Below the pieces are notes generated by a model. That model saw only the letters and a program-made list of their open reading frames with translations. It did not search any database and had not been told where the DNA came from. 64,000 nucleotides of DNA from Roseomonas sp. (GTDB lineage Bacteria; Pseudomonadota; Alphaproteobacteria; Acetobacterales; Acetobacteraceae), in the NCBI GenBank assembly GCA_020249435.1, contig JADCFQ010000014.1, positions 1 to 64,000 of the forward strand, read 5' to 3'. Positions 25,780 to 34,508 of this stretch are shown piece by piece (positions within the stretch are counted from its first letter, which is position 1; each line of letters opens with the position of its first letter). The position numbers and the translations under genes are program-made.

Positions 25780-27300
25780 ATGGCTGAGGCGCAAAACTCC
25801 ACTTCCGCAGAACGCGCGGGCGGACGCCGGCTGGTTTCAGGTATCCTCTGGAACGGGCTTGGGCGCGGGCTGCCCTTGATGCTTGCCCTTGTCATCACGC
25901 CATTTCTGGTTGCGGCGCTTGGTGTTGAACGCTGGGGGCTATTCACCCTGGCGCTGGCCCTGATCGGCATTTTCGGCGTCTTCGATCTTGGCCTTGGCAT
26001 GGCGCTGACGCGCGGCGTTTCGGAGAAGCTCGGCGCCGGCGCGGTTGATGAGGCGCGCGCGATGATCGGCGCGACATTGCTTGCCCTGCTCGGCGTTTCT
26101 TCCATCATCGCGGCGGCGCTTTTTCTGACCGTGCCTTGGCTGGTTGGGCGTTTTCTCAATGTGCCGGAAGCCTTGCAGCGGGAAGCCACCATCGCCTTTC
26201 AATTGCTCGCCGCCGGCGCGCCCTTGGTGGTGCTGAATGCTGCGCTATGGGGTGTGCTGTCTGCCTGGCAGCGCTTTCGCATCGCCAATCTGGTCAATAT
26301 CCCGCTCAATACCTTCTATTATCTCGGCCCCTTGCTGGTGCTGTTCTTCTGGAACAGCCTGATCGGCGTGATCCTGGCGATTATCCTGGTCCGGCTATTC
26401 AGCGGCATTGCCTATGCCATCATCGCCCATCGCGATGTGCCGGGGCTTGGCCTCTGGGCGCCGCGCTTTGGCCTGATGCGCCCATTGCTGCGCCAGGGCC
26501 TTTGGATGAGCCTTTCGGGCGTGCTCACGCTGCTGCTGCTTTACGCGGATCGCTTCGTCATCGGTGCGGTGCTGACGCTTTCAGCCGTGGCGTTTTACGC
26601 AACGCCGCTTGATCTGGTCATCCGGCTTTGGATTATTCCCGTGGCGGTGGCGCAGACCATGCTGCCGGCGATTGCTTCGTCCTTCCGCGAACTCCCCGAT
26701 CATACTGCCCTGCTGATCAAGCGCGGAGCGCTGATTGTGATACTGCTCAGCCTGCCTGCATCCCTGATCCTTATTCCATGCGCGGAGCTTTTCCTCAGGC
26801 TTTGGTTGGGCGCGGAATTCGCGCAGGGCGGTGGCCCGGTGCTGCGCATTCTGGGCTTTGGTATTTTCTTTTCCTGCCTTGCCTTTATCCCCGGTGTCTT
26901 GCTGGAGGCGATTGGGCGGCCGGATGTGACGGCGAAATTTTCCCTCGCGCTGGCGGCGATCTTCCTGCCGCTGAGCGCGGCACTGCTGCCCTGGCTTGGC
27001 ATTGAAGGCGCAGCACTTGCCTGGGCAGCGCGCTGCCTGATGGATTGCCTGGGGCGCTGCTGGTTCGCAGCACGGCTTTATCCGGCGGTGCGTGAGACCA
27101 TGCGGCAATTGCTGTGGCCTATCGTGCCGGCGGCGCTTGGTTTGGCCCTGCTGGAGCCACTTAGCGGCTGGCTTTGGCCCGCGCTTTTGGCGGCGCTTAT
27201 TTTCGGCTTGGTTTTCGCGGCCGGCTGGTCCATTGCCGCGCCTCAGGACAAGGCTCATGCCTTGGGGATGATCCGCAGAATGGGGCGCCGCAGCGCATGA
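25780..27300 (+). CDS. Polysaccharide flippase (Wzx/MATE-like)
   Basis: Inner-membrane protein of 506 residues with twelve to fourteen hydrophobic segments of the polysaccharide biosynthesis/MOP exporter fold. It begins with a polar tail, then GRRLVSGILWNGLGRGLPLMLALVITPFLV. It would turn lipid-linked repeat units to the periplasmic face. The next glycosyltransferase overlaps its stop by four bases. No Wzy polymerase is recognised nearby. Confidence 0.85.
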   Translation: MAEAQNSTSAERAGGRRLVSGILWNGLGRGLPLMLALVITPFLVAALGVERWGLFTLALALIGIFGVFDLGLGMALTRGVSEKLGAGAVDEARAMIGATLLALLGVSSIIAAALFLTVPWLVGRFLNVPEALQREATIAFQLLAAGAPLVVLNAALWGVLSAWQRFRIANLVNIPLNTFYYLGPLLVLFFWNSLIGVILAIILVRLFSGIAYAIIAHRDVPGLGLWAPRFGLMRPLLRQGLWMSLSGVLTLLLLYADRFVIGAVLTLSAVAFYATPLDLVIRLWIIPVAVAQTMLPAIASSFRELPDHTALLIKRGALIVILLSLPASLILIPCAELFLRLWLGAEFAQGGGPVLRILGFGIFFSCLAFIPGVLLEAIGRPDVTAKFSLALAAIFLPLSAALLPWLGIEGAALAWAARCLMDCLGRCWFAARLYPAVRETMRQLLWPIVPAALGLALLEPLSGWLWPALLAALIFGLVFAAGWSIAAPQDKAHALGMIRRMGRRSA

Positions 27301-28373
27301 TGCCAATCGCCATCAATGGTCGCTTCCTGACCCAGGGCATGACCGGCGTGCAGCGCTTTGCGCGCGAAATCACCGCAGCGGCGGATCGGCTGGCGGGCCA
27401 TGATGCCTGGCCCGAGACGCGGCTATTGATGCCAAGCAGCGTGGCGCAAAACCCCTTTGCCTATTTGAAGGCAGAAGCCATTGGGCAGAAATCAGGCCAG
27501 CTCTGGGAACAATGGGAATTGCCGAAGGCGGCCAAGGGTTCCTTTCTGGTCAACCTTGGCAATACCGCGCCGCTGATGCTGGGCAGCGGGCAGGCGGTTG
27601 TGATCCATGATGCCGGCGTCTTTGACACGCCAGAGAGTTATTCGCTGGCTTTCCGCAGCTGGTATCGCTTTTTACACAAGATGCTCGCGCGCTCCGGCGC
27701 GCAATTGCTGACAGTGTCCGCGTTTTCGCGTGGGCGTATTGCTGCGGCCCTTGGTGTGGCACCCGATTCCATTGGCGTCTTGCCGGAAGGTGGCGATCAC
27801 ATGCTGCGCATTTCGGCCGATAGCGGCGTATTGGCGCGGCATGATCTGGAAGCGGGGCGCTATGCCCTGGTGGTCGGCAATCCGGCGGCGCATAAGAATC
27901 TGGCGGCATTGACCAGTGCTGCGGCGCTGCTGGGCGCTCGTGGCCTGACATTGGCCGTGGCGGGTGCCGCTGATCCCGCCGTATTCCGCGCCGGTGGCGG
28001 GCCGGCGGCCGATGCCGGGCGCATCCTGGGCCGTGTCACTGATGCCGAATTGCGCGCGCTTTATGAAAACGCGCTCTGCCTGATTTTCCCCTCCCGCTAT
28101 GAAGGTTTTGGCCTACCGCCCCTGGAAGCCATGACCTGCGGCTGCCCGCTTGTCGCCGCCCATGCCGGCGCGGTGCCGGAAGTGTGTGGCGAAGCGGCGC
28201 TGTGGTTCGACCCGCTGCGGCCTGAGACCTTGGCCGAGGCTTTGGAACGCCTGCTGGATGACGAAGGCCGCGCCCCCGGTATGCGCGATGCGGGGCTGAA
28301 GCGCGCGGCACTTTACACCTGGGAAAAGGCAGCGCTTGCCTTGTTGTCCCTGATCCGAAAGAAGGCGCCATGA
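27297..28373 (+). CDS. Family 4 glycosyltransferase
   Basis: GT-B fold retaining glycosyltransferase of 358 residues. N-terminal domain INGRFLTQGMTGVQRFAREI, C-terminal nucleotide-sugar site FPSRYEGFGLPPLEAM with the E-x7-E pattern near residue 265. ATG 27297 overlaps the flippase stop (ATGATG); an open frame further upstream lies inside the flippase gene. It is one of four transferases expected to build the repeat unit. Related proteins use GDP-mannose, but donor and linkage cannot be read from sequence. Confidence 0.88.
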   Translation: MMPIAINGRFLTQGMTGVQRFAREITAAADRLAGHDAWPETRLLMPSSVAQNPFAYLKAEAIGQKSGQLWEQWELPKAAKGSFLVNLGNTAPLMLGSGQAVVIHDAGVFDTPESYSLAFRSWYRFLHKMLARSGAQLLTVSAFSRGRIAAALGVAPDSIGVLPEGGDHMLRISADSGVLARHDLEAGRYALVVGNPAAHKNLAALTSAAALLGARGLTLAVAGAADPAVFRAGGGPAADAGRILGRVTDAELRALYENALCLIFPSRYEGFGLPPLEAMTCGCPLVAAHAGAVPEVCGEAALWFDPLRPETLAEALERLLDDEGRAPGMRDAGLKRAALYTWEKAALALLSLIRKKAP

Positions 28374-29500
28374 AAATCGCGCTGGTGCATGAATGGCTGG
28401 ATAGCTATGCGGGTTCCGAACGCGTGCTGGAACAGCTTTTGTTGGAATGGCCGGAAGCAGATGTCTTCGCCGTCTGCGATTTCATGCCGGAAGCCGAGCG
28501 TGGTTTTCTGCAAGGCAAGCCTATCACCACCAGCTTCATCCAAAACATGCCTTTTGCGCGCAAGCACTTCCGCAAATTCCTGGGCCTGATGCCGCTTGCA
28601 ATCGAACAGCTTGATCTTTCGGCCTATGATGTCGTGATTTCATCCTCCCATGCGGTTGCCAAGGGCGCGCTGACGGGGCCGGGGCAGATCCATATTTCCT
28701 ATGTGCATAGCCCCATGCGCTATGCCTGGGATTTGCAGCACCAATATCTGCGCGAAGCGGGCCTCACGCGCGGGCTGAAGGGCGCCTATACGCGCTGGCT
28801 TTTGCATCGCATGCGGCTTTGGGATCGGTCGAGTGCGCTTAACCCGGATATTGTTCTCGCCAATTCAAGCTATATCGCCGAACGCATCCAAAAGACCTGG
28901 CGGCGCGATGCGCAGGTGTTGCATCCGCCCGTGGATATCGAAAGCTTCACGCCAGCGCCGGATAAGGGTGATTACTATCTGATCGCATCGCGCATCGTGC
29001 CCTATAAGCGGGTTGATCTGATTGCCGCTGCCTTTCGCGCCATGCCGAACCGCAAGCTGATCATTGTGGGCGATGGCCCGAATGAGGCGCAGGCGCGCGC
29101 CGCCGCCGACGATGCGCCCAATATCACCTTCAAGGGGCGACTTCCGCGCGCGGAATTGATTGCGTTGACGCAAGGTGCTCGCGCCGCGGTTTTCGCCGCC
29201 GAGGAGGATTTCGGCATCGCAACGGTGGAAGCGCAAGCCTGCGGCACGCCGGTGATTGCCTATGGTCGCGGTGGTGCTCGCGATATTGTCGTGGCACCAC
29301 CTGATGCGCGCCCGACCGGTCTTTTCTTTCAGGAACAAGGCACCGCAAGCCTGATCGCCGCAGTGGAGCGTTTTGAAGCCATGGCGCCTGCCATCTCGCC
29401 TGAGGATTGCCGCGCCAATGCGGAACGCTTCAGCAATGCGCATTTCCGCCGCCGCTTCCGGCAGGTGGTGCATGACGCGCTTGGGATCGCCGCGACATGA
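28370..29500 (+). CDS. Family 4 glycosyltransferase
   Basis: Second GT4 enzyme, 376 residues, starting KIALVHEWLDSYAGSERVLEQ; the acceptor-side segment VISSSHAVAKGA and HSPMRYAWD is typical of mannosyltransferase-like WcaI/WbaZ relatives. The C-terminal donor site has AAEEDFGIATVEAQACGTPVIAYGRGG. It overlaps both neighbours by four bases, so translation is coupled. Substrate is inferred only from family. Confidence 0.88.
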   Translation: MKIALVHEWLDSYAGSERVLEQLLLEWPEADVFAVCDFMPEAERGFLQGKPITTSFIQNMPFARKHFRKFLGLMPLAIEQLDLSAYDVVISSSHAVAKGALTGPGQIHISYVHSPMRYAWDLQHQYLREAGLTRGLKGAYTRWLLHRMRLWDRSSALNPDIVLANSSYIAERIQKTWRRDAQVLHPPVDIESFTPAPDKGDYYLIASRIVPYKRVDLIAAAFRAMPNRKLIIVGDGPNEAQARAAADDAPNITFKGRLPRAELIALTQGARAAVFAAEEDFGIATVEAQACGTPVIAYGRGGARDIVVAPPDARPTGLFFQEQGTASLIAAVERFEAMAPAISPEDCRANAERFSNAHFRRRFRQVVHDALGIAAT

Positions 29501-30372
29501 GGTTTTCGCTGATTGTCGCAACGCTTGGCCGCAGCAGCGAAATCGGCGCGCTGCTGGAAAGCCTGTTGGCGCAAGGCCGCGATGATCTTGAAGTGATCAT
29601 CGTGGATCAGAATGCGGATGATCGCGTGGCGCCGGTGCTACAGCCTTATGCGGCGCGCCTGCCCATCACCCATCTGCGTTCCGCGATTCGCAATGCCAAT
29701 CACGCACGCAATCTTGGGCTGCGCCAGGCGCGTGGTGAGATCGTGACATTTCCTGATGATGATTGCCTTTACCCGCCGGGTGTCCTCACGCGCGTTGATG
29801 CTGCGTTTCGCGCGGCGCCATCGCTTGGTGTGCTGACGGGGCCAGCGGCATCGCCGGAAGGCGGGCTTGGTTCAGGGCGCTGGCGTGAAGAATCAGGTGC
29901 GATTGACCTGGCCAATGTCTGGACCAGCGTGATTGAATTCAACCTGTTCCTGCCACGCCATTTGATGCTGGCGCTGGGCGGCTTTGATGAGAGGCTTGGC
30001 CCCGGCACGCGCTGGGGTTCGGCTGAAGGCAATGATCTGGTCTGCCGCGCTATGGCAAGTGGGGCAGTGGCGCAATATGATGCGGGCTTGCGTATCATCC
30101 ACCCCGATAAGCGGCTGACGGAAGTGGCGGTTTCGCGTGCCGCGAGTTACGGGCGCGGGCTTGGTTTTGTATTGCGCCGGCATGGCGTGCCGGCCTCGGT
30201 GTGGTTCGCCTTTTTGGTGCGACCCATTGGCGGCGCATTGCTCAGCCTCGCAAAACTGCGCCTTCACAATGCCGCCTACTATACCATGAGTTTTTGGGGG
30301 CGGCTGATCGGTGGCCTCGCACGCGACGCGCGTGAAGCCCCCCTGCCTGCGCCGCTGCAAGGGGCCGCGTGA
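29497..30372 (+). CDS. Family 2 glycosyltransferase
   Basis: GT-A enzyme of 291 residues: nucleotide-binding start SLIVATLGRSSEI, the RNANHARNLGLRQARGE segment, and the metal motif PDDD at about residues 86-89. A hydrophobic helix near the C-terminus (about 230-250) may hold it at the membrane. Cotranscribed with its neighbours through an ATGA overlap at the start. Confidence 0.85.
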   Translation: MRFSLIVATLGRSSEIGALLESLLAQGRDDLEVIIVDQNADDRVAPVLQPYAARLPITHLRSAIRNANHARNLGLRQARGEIVTFPDDDCLYPPGVLTRVDAAFRAAPSLGVLTGPAASPEGGLGSGRWREESGAIDLANVWTSVIEFNLFLPRHLMLALGGFDERLGPGTRWGSAEGNDLVCRAMASGAVAQYDAGLRIIHPDKRLTEVAVSRAASYGRGLGFVLRRHGVPASVWFAFLVRPIGGALLSLAKLRLHNAAYYTMSFWGRLIGGLARDAREAPLPAPLQGAA

Positions 30373-31241
30373 TGCATATCACCATCGGCATCGCCACACG
30401 CGGCAGGCCTGCTATTCTCGCCGGTGTGCTGCGTGATCTGGCGCGGCAATCGCGCCCCGCGGATCGCATTATCGTCTGCCATGTCTCGGCTGACGATATC
30501 ACCGGCTGTGAAGCCATTCCCGGCGTGGAGTTCATCACCGCCCCGGCCGGCCTGCCGCGCCAGCGCAACCATATTCTGGATGCAGCGCAGGACAGCGACG
30601 TGGTGCTGTTTCTGGATGATGACTTCCTCTGCAATGCTGCGTTCCTTGCCGTGCTGGAAAGCTGTTTTAAAAATCACCCTGAAATGGTGGTGGCCACCGG
30701 CACGGTGATTGCCGATGGCGCCAATGCACCTGGCTATGATCTGGCTGAAGGTGCCGCTTTGCTCGCCGCCGATACTGGTGCGGCAGATGCGCTTGCGGTG
30801 ACGGAAGCCTTCAACGGCTATGGCTGCAACATGGCCTTTCGCATGTCTGCGGTGCGCGCGCATGATATTCGTGTTGATGAACGCCTGCCCCTTTACGCCT
30901 GGTATGAGGATATTGATGTCACGCGCCGGCTTGGCGCGTATGGAAAAATCCTGCGCCTTGCGGGCGCGCGCGGCGTGCATCTTGGCGTCAAGGCGGGCCG
31001 CGTGCCGGGCCTCAGGCTTGGTTATTCGCAGGTAGTGAACCCGATTTATCTCGCGATCAAAGGTTCTTTTCCTTGGAGTCACGCCATCCCAAGCGCCGCG
31101 CGGCATTGCTTGAAGAACCTGCTGCGCTCGGCTTTCCCGGAACCCTGGGCGGATCGCTGGGGGCGGTTTCGCGGTAATATGATCGGGCTTTGGGATTTGC
31201 TGCGCGGGCGCGTCACACCCGAACGCGTCCTGGAATTGTAG
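30372..31241 (+). CDS. Family 2 glycosyltransferase
   Basis: GT-A enzyme of 289 residues beginning TIGIATRGRPAILAG, with metal motif LDDDF near residue 80 and the YEDIDVTRRL segment near 180, which resembles the catalytic-base region of these enzymes. Start ATG 30372 shares one base with the previous stop; a GTG three bases before is less likely. It is the last gene of the polysaccharide run; 86 bases separate it from the next operon. Confidence 0.85.
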   Translation: MHITIGIATRGRPAILAGVLRDLARQSRPADRIIVCHVSADDITGCEAIPGVEFITAPAGLPRQRNHILDAAQDSDVVLFLDDDFLCNAAFLAVLESCFKNHPEMVVATGTVIADGANAPGYDLAEGAALLAADTGAADALAVTEAFNGYGCNMAFRMSAVRAHDIRVDERLPLYAWYEDIDVTRRLGAYGKILRLAGARGVHLGVKAGRVPGLRLGYSQVVNPIYLAIKGSFPWSHAIPSAARHCLKNLLRSAFPEPWADRWGRFRGNMIGLWDLLRGRVTPERVLEL

Positions 31242-31298
31242 CGGACGCGCCCGGCGCATTTACCCCCTTCCCCTTCTGCCCAAGCCATAGGAACATCG

Positions 31299-31314
31299 CC
31301 TGATCAATATCAGG
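31299..31314 (+). promoter_or_regulatory. Hairpin over the ribosome binding site of the DUF35 gene
   Basis: CCTGAT (31299-31304) pairs with ATCAGG (31309-31314) around a four-base loop. The 3' arm includes the first bases of the ribosome binding site AGGAGG (31312-31317), so folding could lower translation of the gene starting at 31328. Confidence 0.35.
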
Positions 31315-31327
31315 AGGAAGCTCTGCC

Positions 31328-31744
31328 ATGAGCCTTGAACCAGGCCGCGCCCGGCCGGAACCCACACCCGAAACCCGCCATTTCTGGGAGGGGCTGCGCC
31401 AAGGCAAGCTATTGCTCCAGCGCTGTGGTGATACGGGCAAACCCTATTTCCCGCCGCGCCCCTTCAGCCCCTATACGGGCACGCGCAATGTCGAAGTGTT
31501 CGAAGCATCAGGCCGCGGCACACTGCATTCCTATGTGATCCATCATCGCCCGGTGCCCGGCTTCAAGCCGCCTTACGCGATTGCGGTTGTCGAACTTGAA
31601 GAAGGCCCGCGCATGATGACGAATATCGTTGAATGCCCGCAGACGCCGGAAGCCCTTGTGTTGGACATGAAGTTGGAATTGGCGCCGACCAAGATGGATG
31701 ATGACATCACCCTGCCCCTTTTCCGCCCCGCGAAGGAGGGTTGA
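31328..31744 (+). CDS. DUF35 OB-fold protein with degenerate zinc ribbon
   Basis: Protein of 138 residues of the DUF35 (ChsH2-like) family, normally the partner of a thiolase-like protein. The N-terminal rubredoxin-like ribbon should have two Cys pairs; here the positions read C33, T36, S47 and T50, so only one cysteine remains and zinc binding is unlikely. The OB-fold part runs from about residue 55 with GRGTLHSYVIHHRPVPGF. AGGAGG precedes the ATG. The thiolase-like gene follows after three bases, so the two products probably form a complex. Confidence 0.85.
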   Translation: MSLEPGRARPEPTPETRHFWEGLRQGKLLLQRCGDTGKPYFPPRPFSPYTGTRNVEVFEASGRGTLHSYVIHHRPVPGFKPPYAIAVVELEEGPRMMTNIVECPQTPEALVLDMKLELAPTKMDDDITLPLFRPAKEG

Positions 31745-31747
31745 TCC

Positions 31748-32896
31748 ATGATAAATCCAGGTGAAATTGCCATTGTTGGCGCAGCCGAAAGCACCCGCAT
31801 CGGCACTGTTCCTGATATGGCGCAAATCATGCTGCATGCGGATGCAGCGCTGAATGCCATGGCAGATGCCGGCCTGAAGCCCGGCGATATTGATGGCGTT
31901 GCCTGTGTTGGCCCCATGATGCCGCAGCAGATCGCGCATTACCTTGGCATTACGCCGAAATGGGTGGATGGCACAGGTGTCGGTGGCTGTTCCTTCATGC
32001 TGCATGTGCGCCATGCGGCGGCAGCCATTCATGCCGGCTATTGCAAGACCGTGCTGATCACGCATGGCGAAAGCGGCAAATCACGCGTCAATGGCACGCC
32101 GCGTCCGGCGGAACCGCAAAGCCTGAATGGCCAATTCGAAGCGCCCTTCGGCCCCATGGGTCCGCCGACGCTCTTCCCCATTCCTGTGCTGCGCTACATG
32201 AAAACCTATGGCGTCACGCATGAACAAATGGCGCAGGTTGCCGTCGTGCAGCGCGAATGGGCAGCCAAGAATCCTCGTGCGGCCTTCAAGGACCCGATCA
32301 CAATTGATGATGTGCTGAACAGCAAAATGATCGCCTATCCCTTCCGGCTGCTGCAATGCTGCCTGGTGACGGATGGCGGCGGCGCGCTGATCCTGACATC
32401 TTCCGATCGCGCCAAGGATTTCCCGACCAAGCCTTGCTATATTCTTGGCACGGGCGAGAGTGTGGAAACCACCATGGTGAGCCAGATGGAGGATTTCACC
32501 TCATCTCGTGCCTTCCGCGTGGCGGGGCCGGAAGCCTTCCGCATGGCCGGCATCAGGCACGCCGATGTGGATCATCTGATGATCTATGACGCCTTCGCGC
32601 ATCTGCCCATGTATGGGTTGGAAGATCTTGGCTTCGTCAAGCGTGGTGAGGCGAAGGATTTCATTTGGGAACGCAATACCGCACCGGGTGGCAAGCTTCC
32701 GATCAATACCAATGGCGGCGGTCTGTCTTATACGCACACTGGCATGTATGGCATGTTCGCCCTGCAGGAAAGCGTGCGCCAGGTGCGCGGCACCGCGCCT
32801 GCGCAAGTGCCCAATGTGAAGATCAGCGTGGCGCATGGCGTGGGCGGCATGTTCTCTGCGTCTGGTACGGTGGTGCTGAGCAATCAGCGTCCCTGA
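31748..32896 (+). CDS. Thiolase-like protein (Ltp/SCPx type)
   Basis: Thiolase-fold protein of 382 residues. A cysteine C81 sits in GTGVGGCSFM at the usual nucleophile region; the C-terminal NTNGGGLSYTHTGMYG loop and AHGVGG replace the GHP and CxGxG motifs of true thiolases, so the catalytic acid/base cysteine is a histidine. This pattern is that of lipid-transfer-protein-like aldolases and acyltransferases, which work with a DUF35 partner. The product may cleave or form a carbon bond on a CoA thioester. Encoded next to DUF35 and an ArgH-like lyase. Confidence 0.85.
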   Translation: MINPGEIAIVGAAESTRIGTVPDMAQIMLHADAALNAMADAGLKPGDIDGVACVGPMMPQQIAHYLGITPKWVDGTGVGGCSFMLHVRHAAAAIHAGYCKTVLITHGESGKSRVNGTPRPAEPQSLNGQFEAPFGPMGPPTLFPIPVLRYMKTYGVTHEQMAQVAVVQREWAAKNPRAAFKDPITIDDVLNSKMIAYPFRLLQCCLVTDGGGALILTSSDRAKDFPTKPCYILGTGESVETTMVSQMEDFTSSRAFRVAGPEAFRMAGIRHADVDHLMIYDAFAHLPMYGLEDLGFVKRGEAKDFIWERNTAPGGKLPINTNGGGLSYTHTGMYGMFALQESVRQVRGTAPAQVPNVKISVAHGVGGMFSASGTVVLSNQRP

Positions 32897-32908
32897 GGAA
32901 GGTTGCAC

Positions 32909-34414
32909 ATGACGGAGGCGGTGAATTTACGCGAAAGGGTGAAGGAACCGCCTTCGCCATTGCTGGTCGAAAGCTATTACCGAGGATCCGTCGCGCGGGC
33001 GCAGCATCATGTCTTTCAGCATGAAATGTGGGTTCATCTGGCGCATGGGCTGATGCTGCAACGCCAAGGCATTATTGCGCGTGATGCCATGGCGCAAATC
33101 CTGCCGGAAATCCTCATTATGGCTCATGCAGGGCCGGATGCGGTGCCGGTGGATTATCGGCAGGAAGATCTCTATTCCTATGTCGAAAAGCGCATCATCC
33201 AAAAACTTGGCCCCGATATTGGCGGGCGGTTGCATACCGGGCGCAGCCGAAATGATCTGAACGCCACCACTTGGCGCATGGCGTTGCGCACAGAATTGCT
33301 CGCGGTGCTGGGGCTGCTTGCTGATCTGCGGCACGTGATGCTGGCGCGGGCGGAAGAACACATCGCCACCATCATGCCTGGCTATACGCATGGGCAGCAC
33401 GCGCAGCCGATCACCTTTGGCTATTGGTTGGCCTCGGCTGCGGATGCACTGGCGCGCGATCATATCAGGCTGATGGGTGCCCTGATCCATTGTGATCTGT
33501 GCCCCTTGGGTGCAGGCGCGCTTTCCACCACAGCCTTCCCGCTTGATCGTGCCTGGGTGGCAAGCGCGCTTGGTTTCGCGGCGCCGTTGGAACTGGCTTA
33601 TGACGCCGTGTCGTCGCGCGATGATGCGCTGGAAGCGGCATCCGCCATGGCCGTGATGATGACGCTGCTATCGCGCCTTGCGACCGATCTGCAAAACTGG
33701 GGCAGTTGGGAATATGGTTTTGTCGAATTGGCGGATCGCCATTCGGCGGTTTCGAGCATCATGCCGCAGAAGAAAAACCCTGTGGCGCTGGAACATCTGA
33801 AGGCCGCGGCGGCCATGGTGCAGGGCGCGCATCACGCCGCCATGGCCTGCACAAAAAACACTGCCTTCGCCGATGTGAATGATGCGGTCACCGCGGTGAA
33901 TGAACCTGTCCTGGATGCCGCACTGCGCAGCCGGCGCATCCTGGCATTGTTTCAGGAAGTGATGCAGGGCCTCAGCCTGAATGAAACCCGCATGGAAAAT
34001 GCCGCGCGGGAGGGGTTTGGGTCAGCCACTGAATTGGCGGATGTGATTGTGCGCGAAACCGGCCTCAGTTTCCGCATGGCGCATAATATTGTTGCGATTG
34101 TCGTGCGCGATGCGCTAGCGGAAGGCCGCACGGCGGACAGCATTTCAAGCGCTGCCCTGGATGCGGCGGCGCAAGTGCTGTTCGGCAAAGCCTTGCATAT
34201 TCCAGCCGAGAAACTCCGCGCCGCACTTGATCCGGCGGAGAATTTGCGTGGACGCAGCGTGCAAGGCGGCCCCGCGCCTGATGCCATGGCAGCGCTGATC
34301 GCAAACCGGCGTGATAGGTTGGCACAAGACCGTGCGGCGATTTCCGCCATCAACCAGCGCCTTGCCGATGCGCGGGCAGCATGCTGGGCCGAAGCCGGCC
34401 GGCTGGCGCGTTAA
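32909..34414 (+). CDS. Argininosuccinate lyase-superfamily enzyme (substrate uncertain)
   Basis: Fumarase/aspartase-fold lyase of 501 residues. Conserved: HTGRSRND at 109-116, YTHGQHAQP with H161, and SSIMPQKKNP at 282-291, where the catalytic serine lies; the residue before it is Val where ArgH has Gly. It is longer than usual ArgH (about 460), and no other arginine gene is nearby. Placed with a thiolase-like protein and a Bug binding protein, it may break an N-substituted aspartate to fumarate, as EDDS lyase does, or be a true ArgH. ATG 32909 follows GAGGAAGG. Confidence 0.8.
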   Translation: MTEAVNLRERVKEPPSPLLVESYYRGSVARAQHHVFQHEMWVHLAHGLMLQRQGIIARDAMAQILPEILIMAHAGPDAVPVDYRQEDLYSYVEKRIIQKLGPDIGGRLHTGRSRNDLNATTWRMALRTELLAVLGLLADLRHVMLARAEEHIATIMPGYTHGQHAQPITFGYWLASAADALARDHIRLMGALIHCDLCPLGAGALSTTAFPLDRAWVASALGFAAPLELAYDAVSSRDDALEAASAMAVMMTLLSRLATDLQNWGSWEYGFVELADRHSAVSSIMPQKKNPVALEHLKAAAAMVQGAHHAAMACTKNTAFADVNDAVTAVNEPVLDAALRSRRILALFQEVMQGLSLNETRMENAAREGFGSATELADVIVRETGLSFRMAHNIVAIVVRDALAEGRTADSISSAALDAAAQVLFGKALHIPAEKLRAALDPAENLRGRSVQGGPAPDAMAALIANRRDRLAQDRAAISAINQRLADARAACWAEAGRLAR

Positions 34415-34508
34415 TCAAAAGCCATGGCCTTGCCGTACAGGCCTGTGATAAACTGACGAGCTATTAGCGCGGGTCATGCCAACACCGCGCAGCAACCGGG
34501 AGCAAGAT

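Noticed and set aside
31206-31252. Inverted repeat GGGCGCGTC/GACGCGCCC at the end of the last glycosyltransferase gene as a terminator
   Set aside because: One arm is in the coding region and no T-run follows.
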